A stretch of 64,000 nucleotides of DNA from Roseburia_C sp031555935. GTDB taxonomy: Bacteria; Bacillota; Clostridia; Lachnospirales; Lachnospiraceae. Location of the stretch: positions 1 through 64,000 of the forward strand of contig JAVBTX010000019.1 of assembly GCA_031555935.1 (NCBI GenBank), read 5' to 3'. Below are positions 33,537 through 42,675 of the stretch, one piece after another. Numbering within the stretch: the first letter of the stretch is position 1; each line of letters starts with the position of its first letter. The position numbers and the translations under genes are program-made. The notes under the pieces are model-generated. The model worked only from the letters and a program-made list of their open reading frames with translations, did not search any database and had not been told where the DNA came from.

Positions 33537-36500
33537 TTAAACCGTCGCCGAAATGATTGCCTCAACATAATCAATTTTTCCATCGCGCAGCTCCTGCGCA
33601 TATGGTGCCGGAATCCGGTTTCCTTTGAACGTTGCAACCTCTTTCCCATCCCGATACAGTGTGACTCCAACCACGCCAACACCGCTATCATATGTGTTGC
33701 AGCGGCTGTCATTGCGATATACTGCCGGGGTGTGGCCTAATATCATAAATCCAAACGCATTGGCCGGTATCTGTTGCTCGCGACATTCTGTTGCTGTATA
33801 GAGCTCCGCCGTCTTTTCATTTTCAGTAAAGAGCCATGACGGAATCTGTGGCACAAGCTCCATGCACAGTTCACCATTTTCATCAAGTAAAAATGGATTC
33901 TCACCAACTGTCATCAACCGCCAGATATGCAGCAACTCCGTTGAAGCACCCGTCAAACGAGACACATAACCGGCACCGTGAATCCGCTCATCAGGATGCG
34001 CTGAGCTGGCAATAAAGGAACAATTTTCCAAGGTACTACGACCATAAACAGCTGGGTCTAAAAATGGAATAAATGCCTTTTGCAGATAATGTGAAAATTC
34101 ATCATATAAGCCGCTGCGCAGCAATTCTAAGAAATATTTATATTCCATGTGTAGGAAGACAGCTTCGTTTTCCAGCCAGCCGCGTGGAAATACATTCTGC
34201 CGGCCGATTTCCTTCGTCTCATCCATAATATCCGCATTTACCTTAAACATATCGAGCTTCTCATCATAGATACCGCTCTTTTTCACGGCTTCATGCAGCT
34301 TGCCGGAAATCGCATGGTTTGAACGCATCATATGTACCTGACCTTCTAAAAACGGCGGAATTGCCCGCTGTTTAAAGGCAGTTGCTCTAACATAAGGCAT
34401 CCCCAAATCATTTTTGAGAACTTCACCATTTTTATCTGTCATGGTTTCATAAGCTGATACTTCATTGATAAAATATGTATCATAGACACCGGTTGCCGTA
34501 TTATAAGCTTTCTGCAAGCCTTTCTCGAGCTGGGTAATCACGGCATCAAGGAATATTTTTGTCTCTGCCGCCGTCACTGTCGCTTCGGCGCCATCAATCC
34601 CAAACACTACTGCTTCACGATACGCTTCCTTAGCATCGTTACTCGCCCCCCAATACTCAAAGGCAGTCGCATTGCTGGTAATCAGCGCCAGTAGCGTATC
34701 ATAAAATTGTTTCGCTTCTACCGGCAACGCGATTTCTTCCTCACCAGCTACCGCCAAAAGCTGCTTCATTAATTTAGCCAGTCTGACAACCTCCGCACTT
34801 TCATTAATGGAGGAGCCTAAGATACCCGGCAGTCCATTTAAAGCATCACACCAGCCCGGCTTATTGCCTTCCATTTCCAGACCAACACCTTCCGGGTCGA
34901 GGGACGCGGCTTTGTTCACAAGTAGTAGCAAGAGCTTAGACGCAAGGCTGCAATGATATACTTCACCGGTACCATATTGCTTACGGACCTGATTTGGCCG
35001 GTTATCCCGCGCCTGAATCAGCTTAGTCTTTTCTGCTATTTTCTTCAACGCACCATATTGGCGGATACCGTTTTCGGTCAATACATAACGCTGTGTCCGT
35101 GGTACTACAATTTCATCATTATCGTAATAGGTATAGTCCTTCGCCTGAAACATTGCTTCTTTGACTTTATCCGGAAATACTGCCAGATACTGTTCCAGTA
35201 AATCGTTGTTATAGGTCCAGTGGTCGACCCAATAGCCCTCTTGGAAGGTCGCAACATCTTCTTTTTCACACAACTCCAACAGGTCATTGACAAAGCTGTC
35301 AATGCTGCCCTTAAACGAATAGCCCTGCTGCTCAATAAACAGCAACAACGCCCCCGGCGTAAAGGCTTTTTCCAAATATTTGACAATTCCACTTGTTTCC
35401 GATATGCCAAAATAAGAACTGATAACGGCGGTGCAAGCTTCCTGATCAGTCATGGCAAAGCGAGAGCCATTAAGTACCAGCGGATTGAAACCGTCCAACT
35501 GAAGGATATTAAAAAATATCTTAATCACCGAATCACCAACATACGGAAAGAAATAGACATCATTCCGACGGTTTTGATTTACGTCACGGAAGTTGGCATT
35601 GCCCTGTGAATAATTCGTTGAGTCAACCTGGAAAAAATTATATTCCCGTTCCAAATCGCCGTGCTTTCTGGAATACACATATAAAACATGCTTGCCGTTA
35701 CCCGTCTGCTCCGGATAGCCGCCGCGCAGGTAATTGTCCATAAAAGTCTGCCCGCAATATTGGTCAAAGATATCCGAGCTGCTGGCCGTAAAAATGTGAC
35801 GCTTCGTCTGCTCGATTATCGTTTTGTTTTCTTCTATTTTGGTTTCCATATAACCAGCCTTTATCCGGCTGTCCAAAAATGCTTTGTAACTGTCAAAGCT
35901 AGGTGCACTGCCAATCAGCGTATAGGTGGTATTGTCTGCATTTGCTGACAAGGAAATATTCTGGTAACTGAAACCACAAGGCGTATAGCCGACATTCGCC
36001 TGCTCAGTTGGAACTGTGAAATCATTTCGCATAAATACTTCCGGGTATGTCATATCCGTTATATTGCCAAACACCAGTGATGGGTCAACGATGGTCTGGG
36101 AACGCTTCATTGTATCGCCATCAAATTGGAAGTTCAGATAAAAATTTCCGCCCTCCAGCAAGACTGTCTCAACAGTATCGTAAGGCAATGCCTTAATCCG
36201 ATAAAAAGCCAAACCTTCGTCGGTATCGGCACTCATCCATGCCTGTCTTAAATTACTTTCATTTTTCATATCCTGATTGATTAGATAATACGGGATAATT
36301 ACCGGCATGCCATCTAATACTTCTACCGCTATATCCGCATTACCGATATTCGTAATTGTTACACTGCGCATCAAAGCCGGCAGATTCTCGCCCGGCAAGG
36401 TGGCAAACATCACCTCGGTCTTAATCCCCAGTTCATTATTGATATCCTCCAGCTTGAAATCATACGAAGTAATTAACATTCGCTGGCTGATTTTCTGCTT

Positions 36501-36821
36501 CATGTTATCGGCATGATTCTGAAATGGTTCGTAAAAGGCAATTGTCCCATCTGCCTTTTTGATTTTATAAAAAGTCCGAAAGCCTTCCAATGAGGTCTGC
36601 CGGTATGCTTTGTTCGCCGGTTGAAATTCCATAATGGAATAATCCTTATTATTGACGCCAAAGGTTGCCATGCATTGTCCGCGATTCACATAATACGCCC
36701 ACATTGGCTTTCCGTATAATCCTGACACTGCTGGCAGAAAACTGGAAAATGGCTTTTTGCGGTTATAATCTTCAATGACAAACTCGCCCTCAGCATTGAT
36801 GTAGTAGTCCTTTTGCTTCAT
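33537..36821 (-). CDS. Large clan GH-Q glycoside phosphorylase (GH94-like)
   Basis: A 1094-residue protein with the build of the long beta-glucan oligosaccharide phosphorylases: N-terminal beta-sandwich (to about 340), linker, (alpha/alpha)6 barrel and C-terminal sheet. KPGWCDALNGLPG at 654-666 puts Asp659 where GH94 enzymes have their general acid. GYWVDHWTYNNDLL (529-542) and ENCSFIASSAHPDERIHGAGYVSRLTG (near 945) are further blocks. Such enzymes split oligosaccharides with phosphate into glucose 1-phosphate. The length fits 1,2-beta-oligoglucan phosphorylase (GH94) or the beta-1,3-acting GH149/GH161 families; I cannot tell which. The start ATG follows AGGGGGACAACT. It has its own promoter. 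Confidence 0.82.
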   Translation of the reverse strand: MKQKDYYINAEGEFVIEDYNRKKPFSSFLPAVSGLYGKPMWAYYVNRGQCMATFGVNNKDYSIMEFQPANKAYRQTSLEGFRTFYKIKKADGTIAFYEPFQNHADNMKQKISQRMLITSYDFKLEDINNELGIKTEVMFATLPGENLPALMRSVTITNIGNADIAVEVLDGMPVIIPYYLINQDMKNESNLRQAWMSADTDEGLAFYRIKALPYDTVETVLLEGGNFYLNFQFDGDTMKRSQTIVDPSLVFGNITDMTYPEVFMRNDFTVPTEQANVGYTPCGFSYQNISLSANADNTTYTLIGSAPSFDSYKAFLDSRIKAGYMETKIEENKTIIEQTKRHIFTASSSDIFDQYCGQTFMDNYLRGGYPEQTGNGKHVLYVYSRKHGDLEREYNFFQVDSTNYSQGNANFRDVNQNRRNDVYFFPYVGDSVIKIFFNILQLDGFNPLVLNGSRFAMTDQEACTAVISSYFGISETSGIVKYLEKAFTPGALLLFIEQQGYSFKGSIDSFVNDLLELCEKEDVATFQEGYWVDHWTYNNDLLEQYLAVFPDKVKEAMFQAKDYTYYDNDEIVVPRTQRYVLTENGIRQYGALKKIAEKTKLIQARDNRPNQVRKQYGTGEVYHCSLASKLLLLLVNKAASLDPEGVGLEMEGNKPGWCDALNGLPGILGSSINESAEVVRLAKLMKQLLAVAGEEEIALPVEAKQFYDTLLALITSNATAFEYWGASNDAKEAYREAVVFGIDGAEATVTAAETKIFLDAVITQLEKGLQKAYNTATGVYDTYFINEVSAYETMTDKNGEVLKNDLGMPYVRATAFKQRAIPPFLEGQVHMMRSNHAISGKLHEAVKKSGIYDEKLDMFKVNADIMDETKEIGRQNVFPRGWLENEAVFLHMEYKYFLELLRSGLYDEFSHYLQKAFIPFLDPAVYGRSTLENCSFIASSAHPDERIHGAGYVSRLTGASTELLHIWRLMTVGENPFLLDENGELCMELVPQIPSWLFTENEKTAELYTATECREQQIPANAFGFMILGHTPAVYRNDSRCNTYDSGVGVVGVTLYRDGKEVATFKGNRIPAPYAQELRDGKIDYVEAIISATV

Positions 36822-36882
36822 AGTTGTCCCCCTGCTTTATTTATTTTTGACATGGTTAACATAGTTTTCCTGATTTTATTTA

Positions 36883-36911
36883 AGTATAGCATGCATGGTA
36901 TTTCATGAAAA
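36883..36911 (-). promoter_or_regulatory. Promoter of the phosphorylase-GH35 pair
   Basis: On the minus strand TTTTCA (36906-36911) and TATACT (36883-36888) are 17 bases apart, and TGC precedes the -10. The start codon is about 60 bases downstream. Confidence 0.6.
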
Positions 36912-36959
36912 TTAGACAATCTATGAAAAAGGGGGAGAAAAATTGAAAATCAAGTCAAA

Positions 36960-37003
36960 CAAAAAACAGGCCATCACACAATTTTATAATTGCGCAATGC
37001 CTG
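36960..37003 (-). terminator. Terminator after livK
   Basis: A stem of about 16 pairs with one bulge (CAGGC...GCCTG, loop ATAA), followed by T6 on the minus strand. It ends the livK transcript before the phosphorylase promoter. Confidence 0.88.
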
Positions 37004-37021
37004 CTTTTCTCACCAAGACTT

Positions 37022-38170
37022 TTACAGTCCGATATATGCTCCATTTTCAATTCTTACAGCCTTTGGCTGTTTATTTACTTCGCCGCTTTCAGACCAGATT
37101 AAACCTTCATCACCACCCGTCAGACCCTGAACGTTGATGGTTGTCATCACTGGCTTCAGTGCATCACATAATTCTGAAGCACTCATTTGTGGTGTACAAT
37201 CTGCTGCTTCAATGGCGGCCTTGATGGTATAAATCGCATCATATGCATCTGCTGCAAACTGATTTGGTGTATCCTTATAAGCCTTCTTATATGCGTCTAC
37301 AAAACTCTTCGTTGCCTCATCCTGTGCATCCGCTGCAAATGGTGTTAACAGTAATACACCTTCCGCCAGAGCAGGATCAAAATTGTCTAAGGAAAGAATT
37401 CCGTCCATGCCGTCACAACCAAAGAAAATCGGTGCATAGTCAATTGCGTTTGCCTGCGCTAACACAATTGATGCCTCTTGATAATAGATTGGCAGAAACA
37501 GTAATTCTGCGCCAGCATCTTTGGCTTTTTTAATCTGAGTTGAAAAATCTGTTTTGGAATCTGCGGTAAATGCTTCCACGGAAACAATTTCCAGATTCTG
37601 ATTTGCTGCTTCTTTCACAAAGTTTTCTTCTAAGCCAGAAGAGTATACGTCTGAGCTGTCATAGATAATACCAATCTTAGTTGCAATCTGATGCTCACCG
37701 ACATACTGTGCCGATTTTGTTCCTTGATTTGGATCGGTAAAGCATATCTGGAAAACATTGCCACGATTAATTGCATCAGTAGTTGATGCCGATGGTGTGA
37801 TCTGTAACATATTATCCTGACCAGTTTTGTCAACAACTGCCACACAAGGTGTCGATGTTACTGTTCCCATCAGAATCTGCATACCCCAGTCTTTTAATGT
37901 GTTATATGCATTTACTGCTTTTTCTGCATCACTCTGGTCGTCCTCGAATTTGTACTCAATTGGTGCACCGTTAATTCCACCTGCTTCATTAATTTCATCG
38001 ACTGCCAGCTGCGCACCGTTCTTTACTGCGGTTCCGTAAATAGCGTTTGAGCCTGTTGTTGGTCCAATTCCACCAATGTAAAATGTGTCTGTCTTTTTCT
38101 CGTTGCCGCATCCTGCCAAAACAGATGCCGCCATTGTCATAATTAGTAATGCACTGATTACCTTTTTCAT
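37022..38170 (-). CDS. livK: Branched-chain amino acid ABC transporter substrate-binding lipoprotein
   Basis: A 382-residue periplasmic-type binding protein of the Leu/Ile/Val family (Peripla_BP_6). Lipobox Cys21 in VLAGC; GGIGPTTGSNAIYGTAVKNG binds the amino acid backbone in this family; AVDEINEAGGINGAPIEY and the closing GLTGG motif are standard. The ATG follows AAGGAGGAAATAAG. It is about 8 kb from livHMGF, with its own promoter and terminator, yet no other permease for it is in the window. Confidence 0.93.
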   Translation of the reverse strand: MKKVISALLIMTMAASVLAGCGNEKKTDTFYIGGIGPTTGSNAIYGTAVKNGAQLAVDEINEAGGINGAPIEYKFEDDQSDAEKAVNAYNTLKDWGMQILMGTVTSTPCVAVVDKTGQDNMLQITPSASTTDAINRGNVFQICFTDPNQGTKSAQYVGEHQIATKIGIIYDSSDVYSSGLEENFVKEAANQNLEIVSVEAFTADSKTDFSTQIKKAKDAGAELLFLPIYYQEASIVLAQANAIDYAPIFFGCDGMDGILSLDNFDPALAEGVLLLTPFAADAQDEATKSFVDAYKKAYKDTPNQFAADAYDAIYTIKAAIEAADCTPQMSASELCDALKPVMTTINVQGLTGGDEGLIWSESGEVNKQPKAVRIENGAYIGL

Positions 38171-38186
38171 CTTATTTCCTCCTTGA

Positions 38187-38222
38187 ATAAAAAAAGGCGT
38201 TCTTCTACTTGTTGAACGCCTT
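38187..38222 (-). terminator. Terminator-like hairpin in the livK leader
   Basis: AAGGCGTTC (38194-38202) pairs with GAACGCCTT (38214-38222) and is followed by T7 on the minus strand. It ends just before the livK ribosome-binding site. It would terminate the regulator transcript, but it also lies downstream of the presumed livK promoter, so it may act as an attenuator or 5' stabiliser. Confidence 0.8.
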
Positions 38223-38235
38223 CTTCTTTAGCCAT

Positions 38236-38264
38236 ATGTTACTACACGATTTTAACAAAATCAA
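38236..38264 (-). promoter_or_regulatory. Possible livK promoter
   Basis: On the minus strand TTGATT (38259-38264) and TAACAT (38236-38241) are 17 bases apart, directly after the response-regulator stop codon. The matches are four of six in each box. Confidence 0.45.
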
Positions 38265-38267
38265 TAG

Positions 38268-38996
38268 TTAATTTTTTTTATATTCGGATGGTGATTGTCC
38301 TTTTACCTTTTTAAATACCTTGGAAAAGTATTTTTCGTCATGAAAGCCAACCTTATAGGCGATTTCATATGTCTTCAAATAATTTTGTTTTAAGTAAACG
38401 CAGGCATGGTCAATCCGAATTTCATTTAAGTAATCGACAAAGCCACGGTTTACATTCTGCGAAAATAAGGTCGATAAATATCCTGCGGTAATACCTACCT
38501 TCTCGGCAACGCTGATTAAGGTGAGATCTTCATCATAATGCTCATTAATGTATTCCTTCGCCAGCTCAACCAGATTGTTTTTTTCACCACTGACAAGTCC
38601 TGATTCTTTCTTTTCAACCCCAAACATTTCATCGGCCACATCATTTAACTTCTTTAAAATATCGGATGAGCGACTTGGCTTTAACATATAATCCTTAGCG
38701 CCATAGCGAATCGCTTGCTGGCAATATTTAAACTCATCATAACCACTTAAAATTATCGTACATGGTAAAATTCCGGCCCGCGTGGCCTCCTGCATTACCT
38801 CAATGCCATCTTTCTTTGGCATCTGTACGTCCAACAACATGATATCGGGCTTGTCGTGAAAAATAATATCGATTGCCTCCTGTCCATTCGCAGCCAGATA
38901 AATCCGGTCGTACCGATCCGTATGCAATTGTATGTATTTTGCAATTCCATTGCGAATGACGTCTTCATCATCAGCTATCAGCAATTTCACTCCCAT
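38268..38996 (-). CDS. YesN-type response regulator (receiver plus AraC helix-turn-helix)
   Basis: A 242-residue regulator. The receiver has Asp9-Asp10, the phospho-acceptor Asp56 in MLLDVQMP and Lys108 in YMLKPSR. The C-terminal AraC domain carries two helix-turn-helix units (LTLISVAEKVGITAGYLSTLF and TYEIAYKVGFHDEKYFSKVFK). The ATG at 38994-38996 follows GAGGAGGCAGACA and the start overlaps the kinase by 26 bases. It should activate genes for oligosaccharide uptake, with the adjacent transporter the first candidate. Confidence 0.93.
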   Translation of the reverse strand: MGVKLLIADDEDVIRNGIAKYIQLHTDRYDRIYLAANGQEAIDIIFHDKPDIMLLDVQMPKKDGIEVMQEATRAGILPCTIILSGYDEFKYCQQAIRYGAKDYMLKPSRSSDILKKLNDVADEMFGVEKKESGLVSGEKNNLVELAKEYINEHYDEDLTLISVAEKVGITAGYLSTLFSQNVNRGFVDYLNEIRIDHACVYLKQNYLKTYEIAYKVGFHDEKYFSKVFKKVKGQSPSEYKKN

Positions 38997-40800
38997 TGTC
39001 TGCCTCCTCACTATTATGACATGGAATCCGCATAAACACCGTTGTCCCCTGCCCCTCTTCACTTTCAATCTTTAGTTCAAAATCTTCATAGTATTTTAAC
39101 TCGAGACGTTCCTTCACATTCTTGATGGCATATTTGCCAATTCTTTGACTGGCATATTTGCTGGTGTCTGGCACATCCCAAAGGGCTGCCACCTGCTCCT
39201 TGTTCATCCCCACACCGGTATCACGAATCACAAAATTCATGTAACCCTCAGCAAGCTTGCCCTCAATTGATAAAAAGTAATTATCCCCCGCCTGCTCAAA
39301 GCCGTGAACAATCGCATTTTCAACAAATGGCTGTAAAATCAATTTTGGAATCTGTTCTTCCAATATAGCTTCATCCATTTGAATCTGATATTCCAGCCGT
39401 CGGCCAAAACGCATTTTTTGAATCTGTAAATAACGCTCTAACAGCTCTCCCTCATGACGAACTGCAACAATGCCCTCGCCGCGGCTAAGTACCAAACGGA
39501 ATAGCTGTGATAATGCAATGATATCCTCGGCAATTTCTTCATCACCGGTTTCAATCACCCGCCAATATAAAGAGTCCAGTGTATTATATAAGAAATGTGG
39601 ATTAATCTGCGCCTGCAAGGCATCTAACTCACTTTCCTTTTCCTTTAATGCCATCACATAATTCTTATCAATCAACTCTTTCATGTCATCGACCATTTCA
39701 TTAAAGCAAGCCGATGCCTCACCAACCTCATCAAGGGTCGTAACCTCTACCTTTTGGCTAAAGTCGCCTTTTTTAAATTCCTGCATCGCCCGCGATAGTG
39801 CGTTTAACGGCTTGGAGACAATCTTGGAGACAAACGCCATGATTGGGTATAGACCCGCCAAAAATCCTAACAGCATTGCCATGGGTGTTGCTACAATCGT
39901 TCCTAACATACTGGCTAATGTCTGTTTGGGAACCAGCTTATAGACAATCGTTCCCGTATCGTTATTGGCGATTCGATAGATGTTGTATTCATTTAACAAA
40001 CCGTCACTTGTTTCGCTTGATACCTCTCTATCAATAATCTGGGCAATCGTATCTTCTTTAATATTCCCCGATTGATTTAAAACTGCTCCATTTACACTTA
40101 AAATAATGATGTTCTCTTGATCACTGCGCAACGAATTGTCACAGACTTTATCTAGCCGGTCGGCTGATGAGCCAATCACAAGATAGCCCAGTTTTTTCTT
40201 TTTTGTTAAGTCATAAATTTCACGATACATCACCATTTTATCACTGTAGTTGGATGCATAGGTGTCTGATTGATATTTCCCTACCCGCTGCCACAAGACC
40301 TTTCCCCGAGCCGCTACGGCCGTCTGGTAAATATCAGTTTTCTGGACAGTTTCTATATCAGAAAGATAGGACGCGTGGGCATCCATACAGCGTAGATATG
40401 GATTCACCCCATTCTCCGGGTAAATTGCAACGGTCTTGATTTGACCATTTATTGCAATGATATCCTGCAACATCTGAATTGGTGCATTATTGTACCACAG
40501 TCGGGTATCCTCATTTAGCTGGTTGGGTTTGTTGGAACTCAAAATCAAGTTGATTTCATTATTGACACTCAGATAGGTTCCTATCTCCATAATATTTTTT
40601 TGGATGGAATCAATATTATCCGATAGGGCTTTTACGCTTTGCTGGCAGTATTCATTTTCTTTGTTTACGGCAGATTCAAAATTTTCAAAAAATAAAAGGG
40701 CACTAATTAACAGTAAAATCGGTGTGATAATTAAGTAGCTGTAAAAGACCAGCTTCTTTCTTAAACTTAATTTCATAATCCAATATTTTATCCGTTTCAT
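38971..40800 (-). CDS. YesM-type sensor histidine kinase
   Basis: A 609-residue membrane kinase. Helix 1 spans about 16-38, an extracellular sensor runs to about 285, helix 2 to about 320, then HAMP, a coiled linker (LKEKESELDALQAQ), His402 in NPHFLYNTLDSLYW and a HATPase domain with QPFVENAIVHG and DTGVGM. It belongs to the His_kinase/LytS-like class that regulates carbohydrate transporters. The start follows GGGGGGCACT. It is the upstream partner of the overlapping regulator gene and follows the permease gene by 57 bases. Confidence 0.93.
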   Translation of the reverse strand: MKRIKYWIMKLSLRKKLVFYSYLIITPILLLISALLFFENFESAVNKENEYCQQSVKALSDNIDSIQKNIMEIGTYLSVNNEINLILSSNKPNQLNEDTRLWYNNAPIQMLQDIIAINGQIKTVAIYPENGVNPYLRCMDAHASYLSDIETVQKTDIYQTAVAARGKVLWQRVGKYQSDTYASNYSDKMVMYREIYDLTKKKKLGYLVIGSSADRLDKVCDNSLRSDQENIIILSVNGAVLNQSGNIKEDTIAQIIDREVSSETSDGLLNEYNIYRIANNDTGTIVYKLVPKQTLASMLGTIVATPMAMLLGFLAGLYPIMAFVSKIVSKPLNALSRAMQEFKKGDFSQKVEVTTLDEVGEASACFNEMVDDMKELIDKNYVMALKEKESELDALQAQINPHFLYNTLDSLYWRVIETGDEEIAEDIIALSQLFRLVLSRGEGIVAVRHEGELLERYLQIQKMRFGRRLEYQIQMDEAILEEQIPKLILQPFVENAIVHGFEQAGDNYFLSIEGKLAEGYMNFVIRDTGVGMNKEQVAALWDVPDTSKYASQRIGKYAIKNVKERLELKYYEDFELKIESEEGQGTTVFMRIPCHNSEEADNGSEIADS

Positions 40801-40815
40801 AGTGCCCCCCTTCAG

Positions 40816-40835
40816 AGTCCACTTCCAAGTGGACT
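40816..40835. repeat. Perfect hairpin between permease and kinase genes
   Basis: AGTCCACTT and AAGTGGACT pair with a 2-base centre (a 9-bp palindrome). On the minus strand no T-run follows, so it is not a terminator for the operon; on the plus strand T5 follows. Confidence 0.6.
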
Positions 40836-40857
40836 TTTTAACCCCATTTTCTTAATT

Positions 40858-41700
40858 TTATCCTTTTACGGCACCCATTGCAACACCTTTTGTAATGTGC
40901 TTATTCAAAAGAATATAGACAATTACTGCCGGTGCGGCTGACAATGCCATTACGGCAAATTGAACTGCGTAGTTGGATGAATATTGTCCGGTAAAGTCCA
41001 GAATGGCAAATGGAAGTGTTTTCCATTTCGGGGTGCTTAAATAGGTGCTTGCCATAATAAACTCGTTCCAGTTATTCAAAAAGGTCATAATTGCTACGGT
41101 TGCAATGGAAGGTTTGAGCAGTGGTGTCAAAATCTGAAATACAATTCGATAGATTCCGCATCCATCCATGACTGCCGCCTCCTCTAATTCAATCGGAATT
41201 GACTCAATAAATCCATACATCAGGAACATTCCCTGCGGCAGTGAAAACGCCACATACGGTATTAACAGTGCCCAGATGGTATCCATAATTCCCATTGAAT
41301 TGTAGATTTTAAAGTTCGGCAGTAACGTTACGTGAATTGGTATCATCATTCCAAGCAGCAGTAATGTTCTGACAAATCCACTTAATTTCCATTTCATTCG
41401 GCGGCAGGCATAAGCTGCCATAATGGATATAATAATAACCAAAATTACTGCCAGGCCATTGATGAGAACACTATTCTTCAAATATAGTAAGAAATGTCCA
41501 TCCACAAATGCCTTTACATAGTTGCCCCACTGAATCTTCTTTGGCATTACCAATAATCCACTGGTAAACATTTCATTACTGCTTGCAAGTGAGAAATTCA
41601 ACAGCCAAATCAATGGAAATATCTGAACCACTGCAACAATCAGAAGGATAATCCACAATAATGATTTTCTAATTTTTTCGCCTATCGTCTTCATATCCAT
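40858..41700 (-). CDS. Sugar ABC transporter permease, second subunit (MalG-like)
   Basis: A 280-residue permease with six membrane helices. The EAA motif is EEAAVMDGCGIYRIVFQILTPLL, followed by WNEFIMAS and the terminal KGVAMGAVKG. It pairs with the gene just upstream to form the channel of a CUT1 oligosaccharide importer. The ATG abuts the upstream stop, with AAAGGAGGCATAG in front. No ATPase subunit is present, as is common when a shared MsmK-type ATPase is encoded elsewhere. Confidence 0.92.
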   Translation of the reverse strand: MDMKTIGEKIRKSLLWIILLIVAVVQIFPLIWLLNFSLASSNEMFTSGLLVMPKKIQWGNYVKAFVDGHFLLYLKNSVLINGLAVILVIIISIMAAYACRRMKWKLSGFVRTLLLLGMMIPIHVTLLPNFKIYNSMGIMDTIWALLIPYVAFSLPQGMFLMYGFIESIPIELEEAAVMDGCGIYRIVFQILTPLLKPSIATVAIMTFLNNWNEFIMASTYLSTPKWKTLPFAILDFTGQYSSNYAVQFAVMALSAAPAVIVYILLNKHITKGVAMGAVKG

Positions 41701-42576
41701 CTATGCCTCCTTTTTCTCACGGAACACAGTATTGAGTCCCACGGTTGCCAGAATACAAATGACAATGAATACCACGCCGATTGCATTTCCATATCCATAA
41801 CGGAAGGCCTTAAATGCCTGCTGATACAAGTAGTTTGCGGTAAACTGGGTACTATTACCCGGCCCACCATCCGTTAAGAGGTATACCATTTCCATCTGCT
41901 TTAATGCTGATATTATTGCCATTGTCACGTTAATCTGAATGACTGGCTTCATTAATGGCAGGGTAATTCTAAAAAACGTTGTCGAGGTATTGGCTCCATC
42001 AATGGAAGCCGCTTCATAGAGAACGGGATCAATATTCTTGATGCCAGTATAGTAGATTAACATTCCCCAACCAAACCCGTGCCAAATTAAGACGATTAGT
42101 ACCGACCAAATCGCACGGTCAGGGCTGAGCCAGTTAATCTCTCCCTGATAACCAAATGCTTTTAAAACATTATTTAAAAGTCCATAACTTGGATTATATA
42201 TAAATTTCCACAACGAAGCAATAATTGCTACGGAAATAACGTTCGGTATAAAGTAGATACAGCGGAATATTCCTTCTGCTTTTCCTTGCAGCTTATCTAA
42301 TACGGCTGCTACCACGATGGCAAGCGGATGCTGAATGCAGACAAAGCCAATTGCCAGCAGTAATGAATTTCGTAATGCGAGACCAAAGGTCGCATCATGA
42401 GCTAATGTTTTATAGTTTTCTAGGCCAACATAATTTGCTTGCCCCATACCTGAATAGTCTGTGAAGCCATAATAAACGCTTAGGCAGATTGGTGCTAAAA
42501 TAGCGAATACAAATACCAAAAGTCCCGGCAATATCAAGCTAAAAATTACCAATTTGTTACTATACAACTTTTTCAT
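41701..42576 (-). CDS. Sugar ABC transporter permease, first subunit (MalF-like)
   Basis: A 291-residue permease with six membrane helices. The coupling helix is YEAASIDGANTSTTFFRITLPLM (EAA motif), and YGFTDYSGMGQANYVGLENYKTL is typical of the CUT1 type. GAAAGGAGATTCTT precedes the ATG. It follows the binding-protein gene by about 100 bases, which hold a stem-loop. Confidence 0.92.
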   Translation of the reverse strand: MKKLYSNKLVIFSLILPGLLVFVFAILAPICLSVYYGFTDYSGMGQANYVGLENYKTLAHDATFGLALRNSLLLAIGFVCIQHPLAIVVAAVLDKLQGKAEGIFRCIYFIPNVISVAIIASLWKFIYNPSYGLLNNVLKAFGYQGEINWLSPDRAIWSVLIVLIWHGFGWGMLIYYTGIKNIDPVLYEAASIDGANTSTTFFRITLPLMKPVIQINVTMAIISALKQMEMVYLLTDGGPGNSTQFTANYLYQQAFKAFRYGYGNAIGVVFIVICILATVGLNTVFREKKEA

Positions 42577-42599
42577 AAGAATCTCCTTTCAAAAGAGAA

Positions 42600-42647
42600 G
42601 GCTGTCATAAAGCTTCTCTGCTACCAGATTTCTGCTTTGTGACAGCC
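42600..42647 (-). promoter_or_regulatory. Stem-loop between binding-protein and permease genes
   Basis: The 14-base arms 42600-42613 and 42634-42647 pair with one mismatch, with TTCTCTTTT after them on the minus strand. Such hairpins often keep the binding protein mRNA more abundant than the permease mRNA. Confidence 0.65.
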
Positions 42648-42675
42648 AAGGTATTTCACTCTTTTCTAGCGCTAT

